DNA of 64,000 nucleotides. It comes from Perkinsus olseni (Eukaryota; Perkinsozoa; Perkinsida). Position 1 is the stretch's first letter. The number at the start of each line of letters is the position of its first letter. A program made the position numbers and the translations under genes. Of this stretch, positions 11,678 to 22,957 are shown piece after piece. Under the pieces are notes generated by a model. The model was not told where the DNA came from. It made no database searches and saw only the letters and a list, made by a program, of their open reading frames with translations. The stretch covers positions 1 to 64,000 of the forward strand of contig JABANN010000063.1 of assembly GCA_013115125.1 (NCBI GenBank). The letters run 5' to 3'.

Positions 11678-12625
11678 TCATAAACCATCTGCATGAGTTT
11701 CGATGTTCTTCAGCGCTTCTTCCCAGATCTCCTTGCTCACGTGGTTGGGCATAACCTCGCAAGTCTTCTGCCAGACTTTACTCCAAAACTGGGGATCTCG
11801 ACTAGTTTTCGAACTCTGAGCGTGAAAGTCTGCAGCCGTTGGCTCCTTGTTGACGCCCCGTAGTCTCTTCCACCACTTGCTGGCAACCGACGGAGGTGCA
11901 AGATAACCCTGGGCTTCCGGATCGACACAGGCCGCATAAATCGGCAACGCTCCTTCCTTCGCAGAGAGGCCAGCGAAGTTGACACTGAGTCTGATGAACC
12001 ATGGCTGCTGGGTGAAGAGGTCCGTTTTCACAACACCTGGGTGGCACTGAACCACCCTGCAGTGTGTTCGCTTGCTGAACTCCGACCCAAAGGCTAGCAT
12101 CGCTAGCTTGCTAGAACCATAGGTGGGGTAAATATAAGAGCTGCCCTGATTTTCACAGTTACTTATCCGTTCAAGTGTATCGGCCTCCCTGCCCCACTGA
12201 TGAGCGCTCGAGTTCGTGACTATCACAGCGCAATCTTTACTCTGCTTCAAAGTCGGCAACAGCAGCGTCATGAGCAGGACGTTCGAGAAGAAGTTCACTT
12301 GCCAGATCTCATCGAGCTTGTCCTTCGTCAGAGACGCGTTACGTTGCATGACACCGCCGTTGAGGACAAGGCGATCGATTCGAGATAACCTTTTGCTGCA
12401 GTCGCTCGCAAAAGCGTGTACAGACTCGAAACTCGCCAGGTCAAGCTGGATGATTTCCACCGAGTTCCCGAAAGCCTTTTCCGCCTTGGCGACGTCTCGG
12501 GCACCGACCACCACCTTCCAACCCGACTCGAGAAGCTTCTTGCAAACCTCTAGGCCGATACCGGCAGTAGCCCCGGTGACGACAGCCAGAGGAGGGGTCT
12601 CAGAGTTGGACAGATCACGTGACAT
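11678..12625 (-). CDS. Short-chain dehydrogenase/reductase (SDR)
   Basis: A 315-residue NAD(P)H-dependent oxidoreductase of the classical/retinol-dehydrogenase-like SDR type. The Rossmann motif TGATAGIG is at residues 17-24. The usual NNAG region is LNGGV, so the central Ala is Gly. The catalytic YxxxK is YGSSK, followed by CHPGVVKTDL, the substrate/cofactor loop. The catalytic Ser lies in IVTNSSAHQW. Length and motif order are typical of the family. The substrate cannot be read from sequence. A ~60-residue C-terminal extension (PPSVASKWWKRL onward) is longer than in minimal SDRs. It is only distantly similar to the two SDRs at 35.8-38.6 kb. Confidence 0.85.
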   Translation of the reverse strand: MSRDLSNSETPPLAVVTGATAGIGLEVCKKLLESGWKVVVGARDVAKAEKAFGNSVEIIQLDLASFESVHAFASDCSKRLSRIDRLVLNGGVMQRNASLTKDKLDEIWQVNFFSNVLLMTLLLPTLKQSKDCAVIVTNSSAHQWGREADTLERISNCENQGSSYIYPTYGSSKLAMLAFGSEFSKRTHCRVVQCHPGVVKTDLFTQQPWFIRLSVNFAGLSAKEGALPIYAACVDPEAQGYLAPPSVASKWWKRLRGVNKEPTAADFHAQSSKTSRDPQFWSKVWQKTCEVMPNHVSKEIWEEALKNIETHADGL

Positions 12626-13377
12626 TTACTGCGGCTCTTCTATAGGTTGCCGATAAATTGAAAAGCCTTTCGCTTGCAAGTCGCACAAAACACTCGGGAA
12701 AACGCAGAACACGTTCAGACGAGCCCATGAGCACTCTTCGACAATATCGCTCCCCTCAGTAAGATACCCTCGCCGTAAACGCACAATGATGGTGGAATAC
12801 GTGAGCTCGCGTGCATCTTCCGGTCACGCCCGTATGCTTCGCTCCGCTAAGATTGTGCTGAACGAAAGGTAATTTTTCGTTGGACTTCTTCCGAATCGTC
12901 CGATTAAATTCTTAACGCAATTCAAGCATTCACTGTCGCAAGACGAGGTGTCGACATTTTCGGGACCGATCTTTTGCGTGTCTTCTAGCGGAAAATCGCT
13001 AGAAAAACTCAACAGTCGTCATCAGTTCTGTCCGGTCTCGTTGCTCATAAACTCGCCCACGCGATGCCGCATCGGTGGTTAAGAAACTCACTTGTATTTT
13101 GATAAACGGCGAGGTGCCTCAAGCTGTTAACAGCGGAAGACCGTCAGGGCTGGGCTTGAAGTAGCTGGCGGAGTCGCTAGTGGAAGGCAGTCGATTGAAG
13201 TACTTTTTGTGCCGAGTATTTGAGCCTAGCTAGACGGCTTCTCAGAGGCTCCTTGAGAAGGGAATTGTGTTGATCGTCGAAACTTTGAAGTAATCATCAA
13301 TCGTTGGCAGATTTTATTTGAAGTTTTATCTAGATATCAAGTCCTCTCTTCGCAAGAAACTATCAACATCACCATCT
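12626..13377. other. Divergent intergenic region
   Basis: About 750 bases between the SDR (transcribed leftwards) and the PUF gene (rightwards), so it should hold both promoters. It contains one copy of the dispersed 11-mer CTTCGCTCCGC at 12837-12847. No gene is supported. Confidence 0.5.
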
Positions 13378-16300
13378 ATGACGTCCACTACATCATCACC
13401 AATCGGAAATAATATTTTCGACACAACTCACCACCACGACAAGGAGGAGGTGGACTCCTTCGCCGCTGACTTGACCACAACTAGCAACAGCGATATCGAT
13501 CATTTGCCGGTATCTGTTTTCGGTTCGGAGCCGCCGGGGACTCCGCCTGTCAATCCGACCATCGCTCCTCCGCCTGGCTTGTCGCCTAATGGTTATGTAT
13601 CCGCAGAAGGGGATACTCAACCTGCCCAGGTAGGTCTCCTGTACTTAGTAGTTCCATGCTTGTCTTCATGCTTTGTTCAGGTATATATCGGTACGGACAT
13701 CCTCACTGTGCATCTCCCTAAAGGGGTTCTGCTGGCCATGAGTCTCGCTCGAGGTGAAGACCATGGTGAGTCGCTATTCTGTGCTAGCGTCCTCAGCGGT
13801 ACCACTTCCCTGCTTCGTAAAATCTGTGTCCTTCATTAGTTACCGTAAAGGTGCTTTACATTTACATTTTGATTTTACACTAATTTTACATTTTAGTTTC
13901 GGAACTTACGAATCCATAGATTGTTTGCGAATCCTCAGATAGTTTGAGTATCTTCTAACATCTACAAGTTTCGGTTGAATTTTGTTGTGCTCCTTTCCCT
14001 TCAGGTAGCCTATCATCACCGTACACTATTGATGAAATTAACTCAGCCTCTATGCTTGTCCAAGAATTGACAAGAAATGCGGGCCACATCGACTTCGGAG
14101 ATCTCCTCGCTGCCGAAGGCCTGGGGGACACCCAATCGTCACGGCTCACGGAAGAGAGCAAATTGACTGTCGAGTCGCCTCGAGAACGGCTTCCTAGCAT
14201 TAATGTAAGAACTTGAGCTGTTTCGTATCTTGCTATCTACGACCTTAGATACATCATGATGATCCGTTCTCATCTCCTTCTACTATGACCTACTCTATTC
14301 CGAGTAGCAACAGTAGTAGCAGATCGGGCGCTCCTACTTCTGCACCCGCGAAGTTGGCGTCGTCTACGATCGACACATCTGCGATCGATCGATACACCAA
14401 TGGGCTTCTTGGCGATGCGCCTTCCCCCAAATTCACCAGCGGCTCCTCCAACGGTAAGTAGCTGTTTTTTCACGGTTCTCTTTTCTCGATTGTCCGCTGA
14501 CGTGTAGGTGTCGGTGGTGGTCTGAGCGGATCTGCTGGCAGTTTGCAGCTGCCCGGTGTCGTCGAGGATGGTTGTAATCAGGGTCGTAGTGGCCGAAGAT
14601 CATCTTCAAGTGAGTGTATAGGGGTGTCGTAGATTTTTTGATATGGTACCTTGTCAGGTTTTGAATTCGAACGCCGATCAACGTCTGGTTCGGCTAACGG
14701 CAACAGCCCCATATCCGATGTTGTGAGAATGTCCCGAGAGGCGAAGGGCTCAGGTGAGTCTCCCCTCGGCCATATTCTTGTCGTTTCATCGCTGGTTTCA
14801 TCTCAGCTCGAGTACAGGAGTACATGGAGACTGCAACTGAGGAAGAGCGTTCACTGATAATCAGGGAACAGTTGGCGCCTAATGTCGTGCCGCTGTCTAT
14901 GCACACGCATGGCTGTCGAGTCATCCAGAATGCTATCGAGGTCGGTTAGGAACTTCCACCGTTGTTTTCCTCGATTTATGGTATCGTGAATGGTGACGCG
15001 TCGTGTTCGCCTTACATCAGGGTGGTCGCTGATAACTGCGTTCTGTTTGGAATTGTCTCTTTTTCGCTGAGGCCCTCTTTGCGAAGAGTTATTCGTTTGT
15101 TCTAGGATTTGGAGGATATCGACTTGTCTGTTAGGTTGGGTCGGTACAAGACTGTCGTTTCCTGGCTGCTGGTACTGGTCCTCACGTCCTGGAGCTATGC
15201 GCTGATGTTAACGGCAACCATGTTATGCAGAAGTTTATCGAGTGCTTGCCGAGTGAGGAGGTTCAGTTCATAGTGGATGCGCTGGTGGGAAAAGATGATG
15301 CTACCAGCAAGGTAGTGATATTGGGCAGCTTCTTATCTTAAATTATTTTGATCGCGTTCGGGTTTTCGTAGTACTTGTCGTTCTCGGAGCTTCACTGGAG
15401 TGTAGTATTAACGGGGTTCGAAAAGGTGCGTTCGTGTAGTTTGTAGATTTTCGTCTTTTTCTGGCCGAGTCAGTTGTTAGTTCTCCGAAATTCTCATTTT
15501 CTCTAGTATTGCATTTTTCTGCTATAGTTTTCCTGTAGTCTGTGAAGTAGTTTGTGGGAATTCTTGTCCTCCTTTCTTTCAGTCGGCTCACACTGCATGT
15601 CACGTTCTCCGCCTGGCGGTGCATTGTTACGGTTGCCGTGTATTACAGCGACTCTTACAGAAGTGCGATATGAAACAGAAGATACCGATTCTTGACGCGG
15701 TGGTTTATGGGGTAGGTCGGACGGGCTCGGCATAGCGTTCTCTTCCATAGAGTTTTCTCATAACGTCGCAGCCTTCCTTGATACGATGGTGTTGACGTCG
15801 AAATGTTTATAATTACTATGGCGGAATGAGGCCCTTTGGTATCTCTGTTCTTGCTTTGATAATTGTGTTATGTTTTTTCAGACCAGTGACGCGTCGGAGC
15901 GGCGTATGCTTGTGAATGACCAGTTTGGTAACTACGTTGTTCAGCACTCGATACAGTTTGGCCGACCAGAAGACCGTCATATTATCGCTCACGTAAGGAC
16001 GCTCGCCCTTATCTTTCTTATGCTGGCGGTAATCTCTGTTTTATTTGCTTTAGGACTTCCTCCTGCCTTTCGTCGGCGATTTGTGCTCTAATAAGTTCGG
16101 CTCGAATGTGGTGGAGAAGTCTCTGGAGTGTTGCGATATCGATGACAAGCGGGCTCTGGTCAAGGGTAAGCGAAGGTCGTCATGGTGGCGATTTCGATTT
16201 TCGTCTCGCGTCTCGTATAAATTTACCCTGGTTTTGCTTGAAGTCGCGAGAGGAACGACTGCGATGGGATCTTCTGAAACAACTGCTCGCATTCGTCACT

Positions 16301-17103
16301 ATAGCTGTTCATTCGGATGTCGTTTTCGTGCTTGATTCGTGGTGCGTTTTTATCTGTATCATCGTCCTTGTTAGTTCTGTTAACACCAGTAACAGCAGGA
16401 GTTCCTGCTTCCTGTCCGATCGTGAGTATGATGAAGGACCGATACGCCAACTACGTCGTCGGACGTATACTCAACCATGACGAGCGAGAGATGCCAGAGG
16501 TCAAGGTTGTCCGAAGACTGGTCGAGGATAATGTCGAAGTAAGATTCTCCTCTCTTTCACCGGTTTTGCGCCTCGGCAGTGTCGATCGACTTCCGTAGGT
16601 TATGATTGTTCTCGAAAGTTATGTTGTATCGTGTACAAGTGAATCGGTTTTCAATGAAAACTCTTTATCGACATAGCACCGCCGGTTGACTCTTGTTGCT
16701 GATGGTACTCCTCGGTCAGTTCGCCAGTTACAGTTTTTTTGTCAGCGGTTTCGATTTTCACGTTTCTGTTTGTAATGTAGACCATCTTTGTTTTCGAGGT
16801 GATAGCAGTATGCAAAATAATTGGCGATTCATTTAAAGTCTAGTTGGTATTTATATTGTCGCTGAGCAGGTCCTGAAGAAGTTCACCTATGGATGGTACA
16901 TGATTGAGAAGCTTCAGCGAGCTGGTCGCATCAACGTCCCTGGTCTTGGCAAAGCCCCACCTAAGAACGCTCTGTCTGTGCCAAACAACCGCAGACGAGC
17001 TAGCTCCAGTGCCTACAGTAGCTACACTGATGCTAGCTTCTCGGGAAACACGAGAAGACGTCGCTCGAGCGTGACGAGTCCTCATGTCGATGCTAGGGCG
17101 TGA
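13378..17103 (+). CDS. Pumilio/PUF-family RNA-binding protein, multi-exon
   Basis: A sequence-specific mRNA-binding regulator that normally acts on 3' UTRs in the cytoplasm. The ATG at 13378 opens a Ser/Thr/Pro-rich N-terminal region spread over five or so exons (13378-13629, about 14004-14203, about 14270-14453, then small exons to ~14750). PUF repeats follow, each in its own exon with the helix-2 signature: MHTHGCRVIQNAIE (~14900), DVNGNHVMQKFIE (~15210), HCYGCRVLQRLLQ (~15630), DQFGNYVVQHSIQ (~15920), NKFGSNVVEKSLE (~16090), DRYANYVVGRIL (~16440) and TYGWYMIEKL (~16890). Seven repeats are clear and an eighth may be hidden by a splice junction. The SNxxE/NxxxQ-type base-recognition residues are visible. 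The C-terminal tail is basic and Ser-rich (RRRRSS). Introns are mostly 50-300 nt. Confidence 0.9.
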
Positions 17104-18457
17104 GGTTGGATGGTGGATAATTTTTTTAAGGGTGATGCAGCATCATGATCGTCTTTGCTGTCCTTTTTTTTCTGAACGTTTCTTCACTCGAGATGACGGT
17201 GATAGTAGTAATAGTAGCTGAAGTTAGTAGTTTCGATAGCAGTATAAGTTGACTGGTAATCGAACAGCATGAAGCATCATCATCATCATCAGTCGGGCAT
17301 CGTTGTGTTCTCTGTCCCCTGCTTTTCTATTTACATATATATTAAATTAGAGGCCCTCGTGTTTGTCTAGGCTCCTGCTATTATCATCATCAGTAGCCGT
17401 AATGAAGACTCTGTTGCTGCAGCGAGTAGTTGTTAGTGTTGTTGAAGTCCAAGTGTAACCATTGATTTGAGGTATGTTTCTGTTTCGATGGAAATGTCTG
17501 GAAAAAGGTCCTAGCTGGGTGTAGAACCCGGGACCAGATCGGTTTGTTGTGATTGTTGTTTGCATCGCTGTTTTGGTAGTCACCATTACTGGCCTGGTGT
17601 ATCTGCATCGATATATCTGAGCTGCTACTGCTGTCTCTACTATTGCTGCTGATAGCGGTAGTAGTAGCAATTACTATGTGAAAGCAAGGGTAGGGTATTA
17701 AGATCTGTTCTTCACCATCACCGTCATCATCACTCAAGTTGTGTGCATTGTATCACTTGTTGTTTTTATTGGAGCATTATCTAGTATTCTCATCGATGAT
17801 AAGTGGACAGCTCTGTCGTTGTTGTTGGAACAGCTAGAGGTGTCAGAAACTAGCGTCAGCTAACTTCGTCATCCTCATCTGCAATAAGAGCTTTGGTGGC
17901 GTCGACTACGGCACTTCGGACTCTGTGTTAATTCAATATTGTCTTTCGTTCACTCTGTTCGACCTGCTGTTTCGGATTAACTATAAGTAAGAAAAAAGTA
18001 GAATTAGAAGTCGTTACTGAGTCGCAGATGTATGAGCATCTTCTGGCTTTGTTGTTGATGCCGTGGTTCGACCTTACTGAAGGTCTTACTCCTGGCTGGT
18101 CGGCGTACAGGTTGTTTCATCGTTTCAATTCTCATCATCTTGGCTTGTGTTTTGGATGGGTTTTCGTATCTTAATTCTCTTTGTAAGGAAGTTACAATGA
18201 TCCAACTGTTCTATTCAGTAACGGTAAAACTCAGAATCGATTCTGGAATTTTTACGTAAAATGTGGTTCCAAGATCGATTCTGAATTTCGGAGATGGTTC
18301 ATTGAATGGCGCTGATAGTTGTTGTTCTTCAATGAACCCCAAGAGAGTTAGGAAAGTCTCTCTCTTAGTGCAGTAAGTTGGCCCTTTTTTCATCTTTTTA
18401 CGATTATCCTCTATCTTTTTTCTGCTGTTTTTATCATGTTTTTAGTGTGTTTTCATC
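17104..18457. other. Intergenic, about 1.35 kb
   Basis: The PUF 3' flank. It contains a short CAT trinucleotide run near 17276-17291 and several TAG/GTA-rich low-complexity patches. No supported gene. Confidence 0.5.
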
Positions 18458-20526
18458 ATGGCTACAGCCTCGCATGCGAAGTCGAAGGAAAATTCAAAGA
18501 AAAAAGATGCGTTAACTGTCGTTCCTCCGCCTACTATAACGTATCCTAATATCGTGGGCTACCTGGAAGTCACTGGAGAGCCCTTGGATTTCTCGTTCAA
18601 AGAACTGACTTGTTGTGAAGGTTAGTGTGCTTGGCGTATCTTAGGTTGATGTTACGTGCGTTAGATATGATACGTGAAGTTCCTAGAGGTGGTAAGAGGA
18701 TGCCCATAATGGTCGAAGAGAAACCTGAGGAGAGCACGGAGGCTGATCAAACGGCTGGGCAGTCGGGGCCGCCAGCGCTCCAAGTATTGGTGCCGGAGGA
18801 AGAGGAAGGGAATAGTGATGGTGATGGTGGAAATAAGGAAGGTAGGTTCGCTATTGACGCCACTTACGCCCCAAAGTTAGCCAGTGTATGTTGTATTATA
18901 AACAGTTTTGTTCGGTGATATCATATCTTGTATTATGGCGTGTTGTAGGTTAACCTGCCGGTATCTTTGTCGTCAGCGGATCACCTTTGCAGTTCGTTAG
19001 TGCGACCATGCGCCCGGAAATTCAACATATTTCTCGCCTTGCTGTTGATAGTGTATTTTTTGTCACGTCGATCTTCGTGATTGGGCTTGCCAAGAGAAAA
19101 TACGGTATTCTCGATACCAAAGTAGTACCAAATTGGTATGTTGTTTCGCTTCAGTGGTGGAAAATTTGCGGTCGAATCATCTACATGGACAAAATAGTGT
19201 TGGTTGTGGCTTTTCTGCTCGCAAGTTTTCTGACTCAAGTTTCCTTGAACTTCGTCGAATCATCGGCTGCTGTTTAGATGCACCAGTCGAGGAGGGTGAA
19301 GTGCCGCTGCCGGGGATCGAACCCGAGGTCAAGGAGCCTCCTCCTGTCGTTGTATGTGATACGCCTGTTATTTTAACGAAGCCTATGACGGTGTATCTCA
19401 AGTTGAATAATAACAGCATCAGTTCTCTGGCTGGCTTTTCGGAGTCTCTCACGTCCGTGATGGTGAAGCATACGGAGAGGTATTGGTGGGAGCATCTTTT
19501 CTTTAGAGAGCATCTTCTCTCAGATTGCAGATTCTGGACTTGTCGTTCAACAGTCTTACCAAAGTCGATGCGGATATTCTGGAGTATCCTAATTTACAGG
19601 CGCTCTATCTGCATGGCAACTGCATTGATACGTAGGGGGTTTCCTGGTTTTGGGAGATGACCGTTTCGCTGCTACTGTTAGTGATCGCATCGATATCGCG
19701 TCCTGTGCTTTTATCATATCATTAACTATTATTTTTCATTGTCGTTTTCTCTCCTTTTGTTGTTCTTTTCTCGTATCTATGTCATTTCCGATGCTCTCTC
19801 GTACGGCAGTGAAAGGAGATGTTTTTGCCTGTTGCTTCAGCTCGCTCGCGGTAGTGTACCAACAGTACTCGTATCAGTACTACTGCTATCTACACTGTCC
19901 TTGTTGCTCTGCACAGTTCTTGTCCGGAGTATCTTTTCATCAGGTTGTCAACGTTTGTGAAGCTCCGCAAGTTGCCTAAGCTGAGGTCCCTCACGGCCAA
20001 TGGGAATCCTATCGAATCTCGAGAGAAGGTGTATCGGCTGTACTTAGTCGGAGCACTCACGTGGTCTGAAGGAGGTTCGAACAGGGAGGCGAGCGTGATC
20101 GGTTTCTCATGCTGCTTTTCTTTCAGAATCGGAATATCGGTTGAAGGCACTCGATCATAGCGCTGTAACGGAAGAGGAAGCGGCGATTGCTCAGGGATGG
20201 TAATGATGATATCCGGAAGGTCGTTGAGAGAGCGTTTTTCGAGATTACGTTGGAGTATGTTGTTCGCTGGGGGTGTGGTGAGTAGCTTAGGCAGGCTAAC
20301 CCACGAGATTAATGATCTTCGTGATTTTCGCGCAAATTGCGTGCAAAATTGTGAGATCTTCAAATCACTCTCGGGTATTTTTACCCGATGTTTCATCTCC
20401 ATTGGTCGACCTAAGATACTCTTATTAGATGAAGACTATCATTGCAGGTACGCTGGTCATTTACATCGGGCGGAGTTGATGAAGGAGAAAATGCAGTTAT
20501 TGCGAGAACAGCAAGGCATGTCATAA
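18458..20526 (+). CDS. LRRC51: LRRC51-like leucine-rich-repeat protein, multi-exon
   Basis: The ATG at 18458 begins a Lys-rich leader that reaches PLDFSFKEL, matching the start of the LRRC51 family. A Glu/Asp-rich insert follows at ~18690-18840. The LRR core is split over exons: VYLKLNNNSISSLAGF (~19390), LQILDLSFNSLTKVDAD (~19530), NLQALYLHGNCI (~19600) and LRKLPKLRSLTANGNPIES (~19960). Next come a conserved YRLYLVGAL and a LDHSAVTEEE exon (~20140), close to the family's C-terminal cap. The last exon ends with a basic helix (AELMKEKMQLLREQQ) and a stop at 20524-20526. LRRC51 proteins are small scaffold-like LRR proteins, often linked to cilia or flagella. That role here is by homology only. 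It lies 97 bases upstream of the next gene. Confidence 0.75.
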
Positions 20527-20622
20527 TCATCATCACCAATCGTTGTGTTACTTGTCCCCACTTTTCTGCCTTGTGTTCGTGGAAGGAATCTTTTCTATAT
20601 TGCTTGTAGTGTAGTTGACAAA

Positions 20623-22813
20623 ATGGATGATTCTCCTGTCGTGCCAGAGTATTCTGTGGAAGTCGAGAGTCAACCTAAGATATGTTGGCCAGAGCTGCTC
20701 TGGGCTGTTGTCAAAAGCTTCGTAGCCGCTCCCAGGTAGGCTGCCCTGTAACAACGCGCACAGAAAATGATATTTGCTCAGGCACTACGATAGGGATATC
20801 TTCCGTGAGTATAACGTTAAAAAGCGGAAGAGCATGGTAGGTTTGGAGAGGTGTGGTAACCTTTGTTCGAAGGTCGGCGATGCTACTTGGCAAGTGTTGG
20901 GGGGGTCTCTGATGCGGAGGAAATATGCGGCGAATATTCGCTTCTTTTCGCGAGGATGATGACATTTCTCCTCGAAATGGAGAAAATTTCTCCGATTTTT
21001 TGTGAAGGGACGCTAGTCGATGGTCTGGTAATATAGCGATGTTGCCTCCCGGATCTCCGTCCGATGGAGGTTCAAGTTTGCTTTTGTAGACGGACTGGTT
21101 CACGCCATCGGTCGTGCGAGCTTGTCCGAGTCTACCAGTGAACCCGGCCGAGTTTGCGGTGGAGGTGTCGGAAGAGGATATGGTCATGTCGCTGAGTAAC
21201 GAGGATGGTGAGAAGATTTCTTGTTATCATTTACTGTGGTATCTTTTATTTTGTCAGGTTGCAAGTGGAAGTACTCGATCAAAGTCTTCGAAGAATCTTG
21301 TGCTACCCACCTTGAGGTCGTCATCTTTAGCTCGTCCGAAGAGGAAGATACCACTGTAGGCTCTCCTCAGGGGTGATTGCCCAGGATTGTAGTATTTGAT
21401 AGTTTTCCTATTTTTCAATCCATTCGCGTAGGAATTGCGAAGTTGTCGCATGTCAACGTGAACTCTAGCTGTGGGATTCATTGTATCTTAGGTCGACCCT
21501 GGGCCTTTACAGAAGCATGTGGATACCTTGTCATCCATCGCTCTCAAGGTATGTAATTGGACTCTTCTGATATTCCGACAGTTCACGTCTAGACTCATTT
21601 TGCACAGTCTGCCATATGCTTACTAACTGAACACTGCTGTCTCCGGAAGGTGCGCAGTTTAGATATATTGACATTGGGGAGTACATTTTTAAGATCCCTC
21701 ATTTTAAATTTGCGGAGGGTTTTGAAGTACTTGTGAAGTTGCATATTCTCAATTGTTTTAACAGCGCTCCGCCCAGTATTTTCAGGAAGGGTGCGAGTTC
21801 CCTTCCATTCAGGTCTTTTTCCTCTCTATCGCTGCCTCTGGTGGAGTAGAAGATATTCTAGCCGTTCCGTATCCAAGGGACTTCGCTCAGATCTGTGCCA
21901 TTGCCAAAGCCTCCGAGATGATGGACCCGTCATTGAAGAAGAGTCCGGGTTACAGAGTATTGCATACGCGGGCTCCTCTCTGTTATCTTCTCTCGCGATT
22001 TTGTGATGTCGAGATCGAACTAGTTTTTCCCGAATTACTGAAGTGAAATTACCATTATCTGTCTTCATGTTGGACCTAGTTGGCGCTGTTGTGATGAACA
22101 CACTCACCAGGAATTATTGCGCAGCTTGGCCAGTGGTAGTGCCATGCATTATGATCGTGTGTATCTCGATTGACTTGAGTTTGGAATTTAGACACGTAAC
22201 TGAGGTTCATGCTGGTCGCTGCTAGATCTTGTGTGCTTGACACAAATGTAGATTGCCACCCGTTTCCAGCCGGCAAAGGAGTGTCACAAACACTGCTGTC
22301 CCGTTACCGTTCCTGTTGCTTTCGGTCTCATTTATCGAATTTGTTCTTCTCATGGCTTTTCAGACATATTTTGGGGAGAGTACCTCGCTAGGGGGTGGGA
22401 CTGTACAGCGGGATGAAGGAAAGGAGACAACAGCTGAGACTGAGTTGACTGACGAGGCAATATAGCGCTTGTTTACATCTCGTTGGTATTTTCCCGCGAT
22501 AAGTTGCTGTTTACCACATCATTCTTCGATGGTGCTTCTAGCGCTGTTAGAGATCTCTTTTCATTGTGAGGTCGAGTTTTCGTCTACTTTCACGTCCCGA
22601 TTGGCAGCCCTCCTTCTCATGGGTTTTCTTCGCCTCGCCGACTGCCCACTTGATTCTCTACTATTCGGTCCTTTCGTTGTCTATGAGGTCTCGTTGTTGT
22701 CGTATTATCAGGTCGATCCGGATGCTCATGGTACCGCTGAAGTCGTCTTTGAGTCGCCCAGCGTCGAAGAATCATCTCCGGCTGAGGGGGTGGCGGTGGA
22801 CAGACATGAGTGA
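20623..22813 (+). CDS. Unidentified multi-exon protein
   Basis: I do not recognise this gene. The ATG at 20623 opens an acidic leader with PKICWPELLWAVVKSF. Likely exons then encode TPSVVRACPSLPVNPAEF to LSNED (~21090-21208), CKWKYSIKVFEESC to SSSEEEDTT (~21260-21353), RYIDIGEYIFKIPHFKF (~21660-21720), EDILAVPYPRDFAQICAIAK (~21840-21950), and Glu-rich C-terminal exons at ~22375-22465 and 22711-22813. The WKYSIKVFEES and IGEYIFKIPHFKF segments alternate hydrophobic and polar residues, suggesting a beta-sandwich. That is not enough to name a domain. Frames are linked by plausible short GT-AG introns. It sits between LRRC51-like and GCLC genes with 97 and 144 bases of spacing. Exon count and the stop are uncertain. 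Confidence 0.55.
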
Positions 22814-22957
22814 ATCACATGTTGTTTATGTTGTCAACGCTCAGGCGTAGTGTTGGACGGTTTCGGCGGAGCGAAGCGCGGCAGGAATGCCATTTTTGGT
22901 CGCAGTTATTTTCCTTTTTTGTCGCTTTGTTCCGTCGCACTGATTTATCACCTCAAA

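Noticed and set aside
17276-17291. CAT trinucleotide run
   Set aside because: Too short to be more than an ordinary microsatellite in a PUF 3' flank.
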